A program made the position numbers and the translations under genes. Below the pieces are notes generated by a model. It was not told where the DNA came from and searched no databases. It saw only the letters and a list, made by a program, of their open reading frames with translations. From Singulisphaera acidiphila DSM 18658 (GTDB lineage: Bacteria; Planctomycetota; Planctomycetia; Isosphaerales; Isosphaeraceae), in assembly GCF_000242455.2 (NCBI RefSeq), contig NC_019892.1, forward strand, positions 2,976,001 to 3,040,000: a stretch of 64,000 nucleotides of DNA, written 5' to 3'. Below are positions 1 to 8,800 of the stretch, one piece after another. Numbering within the stretch: the first letter of the stretch is position 1; each line of letters begins with the position of its first letter.

Positions 1-414
1 CTCTGTTGTGTCGACCGAACCTGCCGTCTCGACATCGGCAAGGATTCGGATGGGAAGCCGATTGGGAGTTGGAGCCAACATCATACTGCTCGTTTGCAAG
101 AAAGGGACACCATGCCGGCAAGATTCAGCGATTTCGGCGACCGCCGATCAGGCCACTGACATTCAGCCATGTCGAATGTCAGAGCGCGCACTTCGTCACC
201 GGCGTCACTCCCTCGAGAATGCGGAGTAAGAATTCAGGCCCCATTCGCGCGAACGCACTTTGACGAAAGGGGCCATAACGCCTATATTGAACGATTGCCT
301 TGGGTTAGTGCCGACATGGCAACGGAACGCTTATGTTTTTGCTGGTGTCCCGAGGCAAGTTCGTGTTGACTCGAGTTCGATGGCGAAGGATCTCTAGCGA
401 GCCGGAGAAGTCGG
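1..414. other. leading intergenic region
   Basis: No convincing gene is seen in these bases. The short open frames present have no recognisable composition or ribosome binding site. The last part must hold the promoter and leader of the FHA gene, whose GGAG ribosome site lies just before base 415. A gene ending left of the window cannot be excluded. Confidence 0.5.
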
Positions 415-1911
415 ATGGCGCAAATCTGTCCCCGATGTGATGCGACTGTCGGCGACGATCTTACGCGCTGTCCCAGTTGCGGAGCCGATCTCGACCCCTG
501 TCGAACGATCCCACCGGCACGCCCGAGACAGATCACGCCGGCGAAAGCTCCGGTCTCGGCTCGAAAAGCAAGTCCGGTGGAACGACCGGACTATTCCGAC
601 GAGCGGGAGACGGCCACCCCGCCTCCACCGCCCAGGCCGATCAAGAAAATCAAACCACGGCCCGTTGCGCCACAGCCGACGGCCCAGGCCCCAAGCGCCG
701 CACCTCCGGCTCCGCAACCTGCGCAACCGGGCCCTAAGCTCGCTTACACACCGTCGTCGACCACCGGCGAGATGGCGGCCTATGCTCCTCCGGCCTATCC
801 GACCCCGGCTCCCGCGCCGGCAGAAAGTCGAGGCGGCATTCGTGGCTGGATGATCAAGATGCTCGGCGGAGCACCGGCCGCTCCGCCACAGCCTCAGCCC
901 CATCCCGCACCAGCGCCGGTTCCCCCGAATTACGGCTATGTGCCTCCCGGTGGAGCCCCGCCGCAGCCCGGGGCACATCCAGGGTATCCGCCAGGTGTGG
1001 CTCCTCAGGCCCCCGCAGCCCTGCACCAGGCCCCACCGCAAGGCCATTTTCAAGCCCCCCCTCCCGGATGGCCCGATCAGCCACCTGTTCCTGGATTTGG
1101 GTTGCAGCATCCCGGCCCACAAGGGGCTGGAGCACCCCCTCATCTCGACGCCCCTCCCTCCTTGCTCGACCCCTTTGGAGGGGGGTCGGACGAGTATGCC
1201 AAGACCCAGTTCTTGGGGGGAGTCGACCTCGATAAGCTGAAGATCCCCAAGTACACCTTCACGCTCCAGATCCTTGATAATCAAGGACAATGGCGTGATT
1301 GGGGCCCGATCCATGCCAACGGCCTGAATGTCGGTCGTGCCAAGACGAGCGCCGAGTTTCCCGGGCTCAGCAGTATGGCCGTACGGCACATGAAGCTACG
1401 TTATGAGCGCACAACGCTGGTCGTCGAGGATCTCGGATCAATCAACGGCGTTTACCTGCGCGTGATTCAGCCGACCGAACTGAGCGACGGAATGCGTTTC
1501 CGAGTTGGCAACCAGACGATCGAGTTTCACGAACCGGCCGCTTTCGAGCCGGTGGCTCCGTTGGTCGGAGAAGACGGCGAAGAATACTGTAGTCGGGATC
1601 TCGAACCGTTGGCCTATCTCGATCTCATCCGCCCCAACGGTCAGCCGGGCCTTCGCTTCCCGCTCACCAAGCCGGATGCGACGATCATCGGCCGCGAGGG
1701 ACCGAACACGCACATCGCCTTGACCAGCGACAATTCCGTGAGCGGCATGCACGCGCGGGTCTATCGCAAGGACGGCAAGTTTATCCTCGAAGATCTGAAG
1801 AGCCGCAACGGCACGTTCGTCCATGTGCTGGGCTCGGCCAAGGTCACTTCAGGCGACGTGCTCTTGGCCGGCCTCGTCTTGTTCCGAGTCGTCGATCATG
1901 GCAACGGCTGA
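415..1911 (+). CDS. Zinc-ribbon, proline-rich, tandem FHA-domain protein (T6SS-associated)
   Basis: A 498-residue cytoplasmic signalling or scaffold protein. The N-terminus is a short zinc ribbon with Cys5, Cys8, Cys19 and Cys22. It is followed by a roughly 230-residue linker rich in Pro, Ala and Gln. Two forkhead-associated domains follow, at about residues 290-390 and 405-498. FHA domains bind phosphothreonine peptides. The second keeps the classical GRE, S-x-x-H and NGT positions; the first has GR, RH and NG. The start is fixed by GGAG seven bases upstream of the ATG. It converges on the short tssM gene with a 14-base gap and lies beside tssK and tssL. FHA proteins in other T6SS clusters (TagH/Fha type) take part in phosphorylation-controlled assembly, so the same role is inferred here. 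No kinase or phosphatase gene is in the window. Confidence 0.85.
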   Translation: MAQICPRCDATVGDDLTRCPSCGADLDPCRTIPPARPRQITPAKAPVSARKASPVERPDYSDERETATPPPPPRPIKKIKPRPVAPQPTAQAPSAAPPAPQPAQPGPKLAYTPSSTTGEMAAYAPPAYPTPAPAPAESRGGIRGWMIKMLGGAPAAPPQPQPHPAPAPVPPNYGYVPPGGAPPQPGAHPGYPPGVAPQAPAALHQAPPQGHFQAPPPGWPDQPPVPGFGLQHPGPQGAGAPPHLDAPPSLLDPFGGGSDEYAKTQFLGGVDLDKLKIPKYTFTLQILDNQGQWRDWGPIHANGLNVGRAKTSAEFPGLSSMAVRHMKLRYERTTLVVEDLGSINGVYLRVIQPTELSDGMRFRVGNQTIEFHEPAAFEPVAPLVGEDGEEYCSRDLEPLAYLDLIRPNGQPGLRFPLTKPDATIIGREGPNTHIALTSDNSVSGMHARVYRKDGKFILEDLKSRNGTFVHVLGSAKVTSGDVLLAGLVLFRVVDHGNG

Positions 1912-1925
1912 TCGCGTCATCCGAT

Positions 1926-3344
1926 CTATCGGACGACGCGGAAAAGTACGATCAACCAAACGATGACCATGATGATAGGGCCCGCCCACCAGATCGAGTG
2001 GCCCGTCATCGTAATGATGGCCAACCAGGTCAGCAGGGAAAGACCGCCTCCCACAAGTCCCACGGCCAAGGCGAGCTTCCGATAAAATCGGTCGTCGTCC
2101 TTGGCCTGTTGCGTCCACTGGGTCACCGGATGCTCGGCAAGGATCCGGCCGCGCGGACCGCGCAAGAGTCCGGCGGTGAAGGCTTGCTCGCGAGGGTGCG
2201 CCCCGGTCGCCGTGAAGTAACAGCCCCGGAACAACATCGGCTCGGTTTCCCGATGGGTCGAGAACGCGGCCTCCAGGACGGATCGAAGTCGCTTGCGATA
2301 GCGGCGGAACTCGATATCGAGGCTGAAAAGCTGGTTGTTTCCCGGCACGTTGAACAGGTCATCGGCCATCAGGCTCAAGATCCAGCCATGATACCATCCT
2401 GACATCCAGATGAGGCCGTTTTGAACCAGGTCTCCGCTGAACGGGTGCGAGGCGGGAACGGCGAACCCACAGCGGCTCTGCCGGAGCGCAGTCGACATCC
2501 GTCCTACAAACTCCGGAAAACCAGGAGTTGTTTCCATCTCGGAGAAGACCGCAAACACAGGGCAGCGGACCTTGAGCACACGCTCGATCGTCCGCAGGTC
2601 TTCACGCACCGAGGAGGCCCATTTCACCGATTCCGGCTGCCCCGCCCAGGTGATTGGGAAGAGAACGACCACACCCCGCACGACCGGGCAGTTCGGGCGT
2701 TCAGCCAGCAACCGGCGGCAGACATTCTCGAGGCTGCGGCTCCCCTCCTCGCTTTGAACTCCAAAGGTAGAGGCACCCGCCACGCTCAGGAAGATGCCGT
2801 CGGCCGTCGCGTACGCATGCACGGGCGCTTCGCCGTCGGGTCCCTCGGCGAAGAGTTGAAGACCGGCCGAATGGACCAACGCCGAGGTCCACCCTTCATC
2901 GGGAACCAGGACGAGGTAGACATGCTGCGCACCGGCCTCGATCCGCGCATTGCTCAGCCGGAGTTGGATTTCGCGCCAGGCGGAATCGATCTCGGAGGAT
3001 CGGTCGCCCTCTCCCCCGGCCGTGCTCTCCTGGACGGCAGGCGACCGCCCTTGGTAGAGGGCCCGGCCGAACGCAATCAACGAGAGGGTGAACCCTACGA
3101 GCAGAACGAAGATCCAGGTCCAGAAATAGTTGAGGAAGAGTGGGGGAGTTGATTCATCAAGAAACGCGTGCGCCGGATTGCGAATGGGGAGCAGGAAAAG
3201 GAAAACGACCGCCGCCACCGTGATACAGAGAATGACAAACCATCGCCACGACCAACGCGCCAAAAAGTAAGCGCCGACCGCCGTGATCCCGACCCCGATG
3301 GTCATCGCCAACCACTGCCCGAATCCGCTGAAATAATAGCTCAC
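1926..3344 (-). CDS. tssM: Short TssM/IcmF-like T6SS inner-membrane protein (N-terminal half only)
   Basis: A 472-residue membrane protein with N-terminal hydrophobic segments near residues 12-52 and 72-94, a cytoplasmic domain around 115-415, and two closing segments at about 420-470. The cytoplasmic part follows the TssM layout. The usual Walker A position reads VPDEGWTSAL at 147-156, without the lysine. The usual TKxD region reads FSEMETTPGF, again degenerate. Canonical TssM is about 1100-1200 residues and carries a large periplasmic arm that binds TssJ; that arm is absent here. The start appears to be GTG at 3344, preceded by GAGAGG. It is the last gene of tssK-tssL-tssM, 26 bases after tssL. 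Assignment as TssM rests on context and motif spacing. It could instead be a planctomycete-specific relative. Confidence 0.72.
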   Translation of the reverse strand: MSYYFSGFGQWLAMTIGVGITAVGAYFLARWSWRWFVILCITVAAVVFLFLLPIRNPAHAFLDESTPPLFLNYFWTWIFVLLVGFTLSLIAFGRALYQGRSPAVQESTAGGEGDRSSEIDSAWREIQLRLSNARIEAGAQHVYLVLVPDEGWTSALVHSAGLQLFAEGPDGEAPVHAYATADGIFLSVAGASTFGVQSEEGSRSLENVCRRLLAERPNCPVVRGVVVLFPITWAGQPESVKWASSVREDLRTIERVLKVRCPVFAVFSEMETTPGFPEFVGRMSTALRQSRCGFAVPASHPFSGDLVQNGLIWMSGWYHGWILSLMADDLFNVPGNNQLFSLDIEFRRYRKRLRSVLEAAFSTHRETEPMLFRGCYFTATGAHPREQAFTAGLLRGPRGRILAEHPVTQWTQQAKDDDRFYRKLALAVGLVGGGLSLLTWLAIITMTGHSIWWAGPIIMVIVWLIVLFRVVR

Positions 3345-3370
3345 GTTGCCTCTCGGTGGATTGGGCCTTT

Positions 3371-3997
3371 TTATCGTGGATGCACGGCCAAAACGAAGCA
3401 GGCGAGGGTAATCAAGGCCGTGATCGAGACCAAGACGCTAACGGCCAGCAAGATCGACTGCCCCGGCAAGGGACTCAAGGGCTCACGCTCGAGCGTCTCG
3501 TCCGGCAGGAATTTTTCAGGCTGAAGACCGCTCGAGGCAATTCGGTTATAGATCCGTTCCGCCCAGGCGCGCAGTTCCGGCTGACTCTCCACGAACTTCC
3601 CGCGAAACCCCAGGGCGACGCACAGGTAGTACGTCTCCAAGGGGTCGGTATTGGCGAGGACTTCGGCCTCGTGGGCCTTCTCGAAAAAGCGATCGGCGCG
3701 AAGCCGTTCCTGATAAATGTCCCACTCCAAGATCTGCTGCCGCCATTCCAGGGCGTGCGACCAGGGTGAATTGATCAGGATTTCGTCGATCCAGTACACC
3801 AAGGCGTGCTTGGCGAGTTCAAAGTCGTGCGACAACTGGCTCGAGATGCCGGCCTTCCGCGCGGCCTCGTCGAGGGCAATGACAATCTGTTCCCGTTCCG
3901 GCCCCAGCGGAGGATTCTCCCCCGCTTCCAGACGTTGCTGGAGGTTGAGCACGGTCTGGAACACGGGGCTAACGAGGCTGGCAAAGGGGTCGGTCAT
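3371..3997 (-). CDS. tssL: T6SS inner-membrane protein TssL (DotU family)
   Basis: A 208-residue DotU/TssL family protein, one of the T6SS membrane-complex subunits that docks the baseplate. The N-terminal 175 residues form the cytoplasmic helical domain, with family-typical stretches ALVYWIDEIL and TYYLCVALGFRGKF. One hydrophobic anchor lies near residues 180-204, and there is almost no periplasmic tail and no OmpA-like extension. The length fits the short class of TssL. It starts nine bases after the tssK stop, so the two are probably translated together; no clear Shine-Dalgarno site is seen. The order tssK-tssL-tssM matches T6SS clusters in many proteobacteria. Confidence 0.93.
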   Translation of the reverse strand: MTDPFASLVSPVFQTVLNLQQRLEAGENPPLGPEREQIVIALDEAARKAGISSQLSHDFELAKHALVYWIDEILINSPWSHALEWRQQILEWDIYQERLRADRFFEKAHEAEVLANTDPLETYYLCVALGFRGKFVESQPELRAWAERIYNRIASSGLQPEKFLPDETLEREPLSPLPGQSILLAVSVLVSITALITLACFVLAVHPR

Positions 3998-4006
3998 ATT
4001 AAATGA

Positions 4007-5401
4007 TTAGATGACGAACAGAGCGAATTGGAGGTTGGTGGTCTTGCTTCCCTTGGGCGGCACAACCGACAGGATGCGATCACTCTGGAAGGTCGCACGC
4101 GCCAGGTTCATTCGGATCGCCATCGAACAAGTATCCGCCACGTCACGCCAGAACACCTGGTCACGTTCGATCTGGTAGTAGACGATGCCGGTGCCCGCCG
4201 GCAAGGCACGAGGCGGCCGCACGATCGGCACCAGCTTGAGACCACGCAAGGCCTGCTTGAAGATCTGCTCGACCCGTGACGTGCTTCCCAGCTTCATATC
4301 CATCGACCGGAGAAGCTGTTCGCAGTCATCGTCCCCCAGCTCCGTCTCGACACCGAGAAAGAGGGTCTTCGTACTGCTCAACCAGGCCGGTTCCAGGCTG
4401 ACCTGAAGCCGTTCCCCATTCTTCTCGAAGTATCGCTTCTCGAACGCCGACGGAGCGATCGTATCGAGCCCGAGCTGAATATACTTGATCACAGTGTAGA
4501 AACAACCGCCGATGTCCTCGTGGTCGTACGGGGGAAGGGCAGGGGGCCGCCGGGCGTCCATGAAGATCGCGAGTTGGCCAACCAACCGGCAAAGCTCGTG
4601 AAAAAGCAAAAGGGGCGTGAGTCCCCGGATAAAGACGATGGACTCGAACGCCGAAAGCGCCCCGTTGAGCGTGGCCAGCTTGAGCAGGCGCTCCGCATCT
4701 CCCGGAACCTGGCTGTCGAACGAGATGCTCCGGTCCACGATCTGGGAGGCGAGTTGATCGACCTTGGCCCCGATCTGATGATAGAGCGACTGGATCATTT
4801 GCCAGAGCGGCGTCCAGGCGTCCAGCACAAGCAACGGAGGAACGTAGTCGACGTCGAGCTGTGGCGGCGCTTCGAGTTGAGCGGACCGCTCCACCCGGGC
4901 CAGAGGAAGAATTTCATAGCCGGTATGATCCTGAGTCGAAAGCAGCAACCGCGCTCGGGTCCGACGGACCAGGAGCGCCTGCTCCTCGCTCCCTGTGTTC
5001 TCGTCGGTGATTTCCAACTCGTCGACCCAGTATCGCGGACCGTTGGCGGTCGGGACTTCCTCCACGTTGGCTCGCCCGGCCTGGAGCGTGGGGATCGCCA
5101 GGTAGATCATCACCGACCCTGAGTTCGCCAGTGCGCTCCTCAGTTCCACGGGGTCGACGGTGCCATCAGCCGGGATCGCGATCTTGGTCCCATCCTTGAA
5201 ACGGGCCTCGCACGACCGCAGGACGGCCGAGTAATTGCCGAACGCCTCGCGGTCGAACTCCACCAATCGGACGCCCCAGTTGAAGGGGTGGAACCAATCT
5301 TCGGAATCGCGAAGGGTTTCCCGAACATTCCGGTCAGCGACCTGGAAGTGCTGAGGGCGCAGGAACATGCCTTCATGCCAGTGAATCGGACGGCTTGCCA
5401 T
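4007..5401 (-). CDS. tssK: T6SS baseplate subunit TssK
   Basis: A 464-residue TssK (VasE/ImpJ) protein, the adaptor that links the T6SS baseplate to the TssL-TssM membrane complex. The opening residues ASRPIHWHEGMFLRPQHFQ are the family signature. The protein is close to the usual length of about 440-460 residues. The C-terminal domain ends in the hydrophobic tail NLQFALFVI. A GGGAG ribosome site lies about eight bases before the ATG. It is the first gene of a minus-strand unit and is divergent from the 1314-residue gene across a 426-base region. TssB, TssC, TssE, TssF and TssG, which normally accompany it, are not in the window. Confidence 0.95.
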   Translation of the reverse strand: MASRPIHWHEGMFLRPQHFQVADRNVRETLRDSEDWFHPFNWGVRLVEFDREAFGNYSAVLRSCEARFKDGTKIAIPADGTVDPVELRSALANSGSVMIYLAIPTLQAGRANVEEVPTANGPRYWVDELEITDENTGSEEQALLVRRTRARLLLSTQDHTGYEILPLARVERSAQLEAPPQLDVDYVPPLLVLDAWTPLWQMIQSLYHQIGAKVDQLASQIVDRSISFDSQVPGDAERLLKLATLNGALSAFESIVFIRGLTPLLLFHELCRLVGQLAIFMDARRPPALPPYDHEDIGGCFYTVIKYIQLGLDTIAPSAFEKRYFEKNGERLQVSLEPAWLSSTKTLFLGVETELGDDDCEQLLRSMDMKLGSTSRVEQIFKQALRGLKLVPIVRPPRALPAGTGIVYYQIERDQVFWRDVADTCSMAIRMNLARATFQSDRILSVVPPKGSKTTNLQFALFVI

Positions 5402-5827
5402 CGGACACTCCCAGCCCCTGACCGCATCGGAAACGTTTGAAAAGCATAGCCGATCGGCGGGGCGATCTGAAAGGCTGGCCTCTTCTCAAAGGGGAAATCA
5501 GAACGTGTTCGTTTCTCCAGGGCGTCCGACGGTCGGTCAGGCGTCCCCTGGTTCTCGAACGCAAGCCGGATTGGCCGAGCCCAGGTGTCGATTCGCCGGA
5601 GAGTTTGACGAGTCGCCACTTGCGGCGAGACGATACCGAGTCAATCCCTACGTGACGAAGTACACTCTGGGACACGAGTTATTGACGTCGTTTCCAACAG
5701 CCCATCATACTGAAGAAAATCGGTCACAACACGGGGCATAATATCGTAAACTGAGCAAGCCGAAATTTGCGCTGATTTTGCCCTACGACTTAACGACGAG
5801 TCGCGTCCCAATGGTTTTGAGCGGGTT
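5402..5827. other. divergent intergenic region of the T6SS locus
   Basis: This stretch separates tssK (leftward) from the 1314-residue gene (rightward) and should hold both promoters. No supported small gene is seen. One sigma-70-like pair faces right (5682-5711). The leftward promoter could not be identified. Confidence 0.6.
5682..5711 (+). promoter_or_regulatory. candidate sigma-70-type promoter
   Basis: TTGACG at 5682-5687 and CATACT at 5706-5711 are separated by 18 bases and lie about 120 bases upstream of the 1314-residue gene. The spacing is acceptable, but the -10 match is moderate. This is pattern reading only. Confidence 0.3.
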
Positions 5828-8800
5828 ATGACGACAACAACGCTACAGCCCGGCCGTCGGCGATACGGACTGGTCGATACCCGAAGAATTTCCAAACCGA
5901 GGCTATCGCAACTGATCCTGGTCTTCACCGGGATGGTCATCGCGCTGGTTCTCTTTGTTTGGCTCCTTTTCTGGATCAACCCCACCCGCCGTGGGATTGG
6001 CGGGCGCTGGATTGCCCAGCGTGGGTTGACCCACCCCTTGCTCGGCTTTCAGGCCGCGGACATCGAGAAAATCACAGGGGCCGTGAGAGGCACCGTTCCC
6101 GAGTCGGACTATGGGTCGTTCCGTGACGTCTTACGCGATCATCTGACCAAGGCAGCCAACCGGCCGGTGGTGCTCTACGTCTCAGCCGCAGGCGTGGTCG
6201 ATGACAAGGGGGCCGTCCTCCTTCGCGACGACGGCGGGGTCATCGGCGAGACTTCGGAGCCGGACGCGCGGCATTCCGCGATCTCCCTCGAACAGTTTTT
6301 CGAAGTGTTCAAGGACGCTGGAACACGGTTTCCGAGCCAATCGAGGTTTCTCATTTGGGACGCCGGGCAAATTGGCTCGGATCGCAATCTGGGCGTTTAC
6401 GCCAACGGTTTCTTGCCCAAACTCCGGTCGTACCTGGCCGAGAATCCGGTCAAGCGACTCGTCATCCTCAGTTCCTGCGCTCCTGGCCAGACGAGCACCT
6501 CCAGCGAATTCGACAATCGCTCGGTTTTCGGCTATTTCGTCGAGCAGGGCCTGGCGGGCAAGGGGAGCACTCCGAATGGTCTGTCGGTCCAATCGCTCAC
6601 CCGATACGTCCGAGCCCAGGTCGCACTCTGGGCGCGAAACCATCGCCAAGCGGAACAGACCCCCGAGCTTTTCGGTGACACCACGCTCGACTTTCCCCTC
6701 CCTCGATCCCGGAAGGTGACACTGGCAACGCGACCGGAGGGAGACGAAGAACAGGAGGAGACGAAGCGATTCCTCAAACGACTGGAGCGTGCTTGGGCCG
6801 AGCGTGACGGTTGGCAGAAGCGAAAGCCGTATCGATCTGCGCCGCGAACCTGGCTGAGGTATCAAGAGACTCTGCTTCGTGCCGAGCGTCTTTTCCGCGC
6901 CGGCGAGTCGACCGAAGCCGAGTCGGCCCTGAACAGCCTTCCCAACCTGGCCAGCGAGGTGACCCGAGTTCCCGCCTTTGATGGTTCTCTCGCTCTCCTC
7001 GAAAAGAATGCGGCGACTGCGTCTGACAAATCGAAGCAGAAAACGCTGGAAGACGCCCGTAGTTCGATTGACGAGGCCCTCGACCTCATCCTGGGTGGAG
7101 ACGAGACGGCCGCTCCCGGAGAAGAGGCGGACGGCGCAGAGAAGACAACCGAGCCGGCGGTCGAGAAAGAGAAAGGGGAGGCGAAAAAAGCGGGCGAGCC
7201 CGGCCCCGTCCCCCCCGCCAAGCAGGAGGTCAGCGCCAAGCAAGCGTCGGTCGTTCCGACGAGGAAAAAAACGCAGTCGGGCCATGCCACCCTCTCCGGG
7301 CGTCGCAAAGCCGATTCGCCGATCGCTCGCCTCTCCAGTGTGGATGACGATCGTCGCCCCTTGTTCCCCGAGGCACAACTGATCGTCTGGGCCGACACGT
7401 TCGTGACTCGCGGCCCTGACCGGAACGCGTTCCGCGGTCGGCGCGGCGAGGCCCTCGAGAAGGCGATACAGACCCGCAACCTGGCCGAGGTCGCGGCCGC
7501 TTCCGACGAGCGGATCAACCGTTGGATCCGACCTTGGGTGGAAGCGGGAGACGTCCACCGCCGTAATGGCCAGGATCTCTTGTTCGCCGCAGAACCCGCT
7601 GTACCGCGCTGCCTCGAAGCGCTGGACCAGGCGGACGAAGCCTACCAGATCGCAATCAAAAACGCCGAGATTTGCGATCAGGCCATTGACCAGATCGAGC
7701 AGCTCTCGGCCGAGCTGCCCTACTACGGCGAATGGAAGGCAAGACGAGGCGGTCGACTCGAAATCGGTCTCGATCCATCGTTCCAGGAGTTGCTCGACTC
7801 GGCCGCCGAACTGGCGCGCCTGATCCACTCGGTCCCACCGCCCCTCCGAACGGAAGGGGATCCCCTGGCGGGGCGCGACGAGCAGATCCAGCGCATCAAG
7901 CGCCAGTACGGCACGGTTGCGGAGTCGTTTCGAGGCCTGACCGACGACTTCCACAACCAGTGGGAAGGGGGGCGTTGGCGCGACCTCGATACGGTCCTCA
8001 ACGTGCCGCTGATTCCGGCCGAGATCCGTATGAAGCTCCTCGAGCGGGTCCGCTCGCGACCCATCGCCTCCAGCCTGTTGGAAACCACCACGGACGCTTC
8101 GAGCGGTTCGTCCACATCCTCGGGCGATTCGGAAAGTCGACTCAAAAAGGAGTCCGACTCCTTCCTCGCCGAGCGCGCAGCCCGATCGTCACCGAGTTCA
8201 GATCCGGCCTTGAGCGAAACGGAATCACCGGCAGACCCTAGCTTCTGGCGAACGGCCTCCGGCCTTGCCCGGCTCGAGTTGGGCCTTCTCGAGATCGGCG
8301 GCGCAAAGAAGGAAGAGGTCGCCTCGTTGCGAGAGACCTACGACCGTGCCTGCCGAAAGCTGGGCGGTTCCCCCTTCTCCGAATTCGCCGAGTTCTCGGA
8401 ACGGATCAGGAGCCTTCGCCGAGCACGACTCCTCGCCCTCGGTGAGAAGCCCAATCCCGATCTGCTCTACGAACAACTCGACGCTGCCGATCGCGCCCTT
8501 CGGGTCCTCCCCTTGGCCGACGAAGTGGGACGCGACAAGCTCGTCGAACAGCGAATCAAGTTCCTGCGCAGGGATCTCTCCACCTGGCACGGTCAACGCT
8601 TACTCGACGACTTCGCCCCCCGGCAAGCGCTCGCCACCCTCGAGAAAGCCGGCGATGACTACGGCGACTCCAATGAGCTTCGGAGAGCCGTCGAGAGGGC
8701 GAAAGTCATGTTGCGTGCTAACCTGCTCGTCGACGCCAATGCGCCCAAAACGCCCACGCTCGACGACCAGGAAGGCATGACCGTGAGCATCAAGGTCCAT

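Noticed and set aside
394..1389. Minus-strand open frame of 331 codons opposite the first FHA gene
   Set aside because: It is antisense to a gene with clear FHA motifs; the Arg/Gly-rich translation reflects the complement of the proline-rich linker.
6182..7954. Long minus-strand open frame of 590 codons opposite the 1314-residue gene
   Set aside because: It is the mirror of a better-supported plus-strand gene in high-GC DNA, has no recognisable family, and its translation is repetitive and Arg/Leu-biased.
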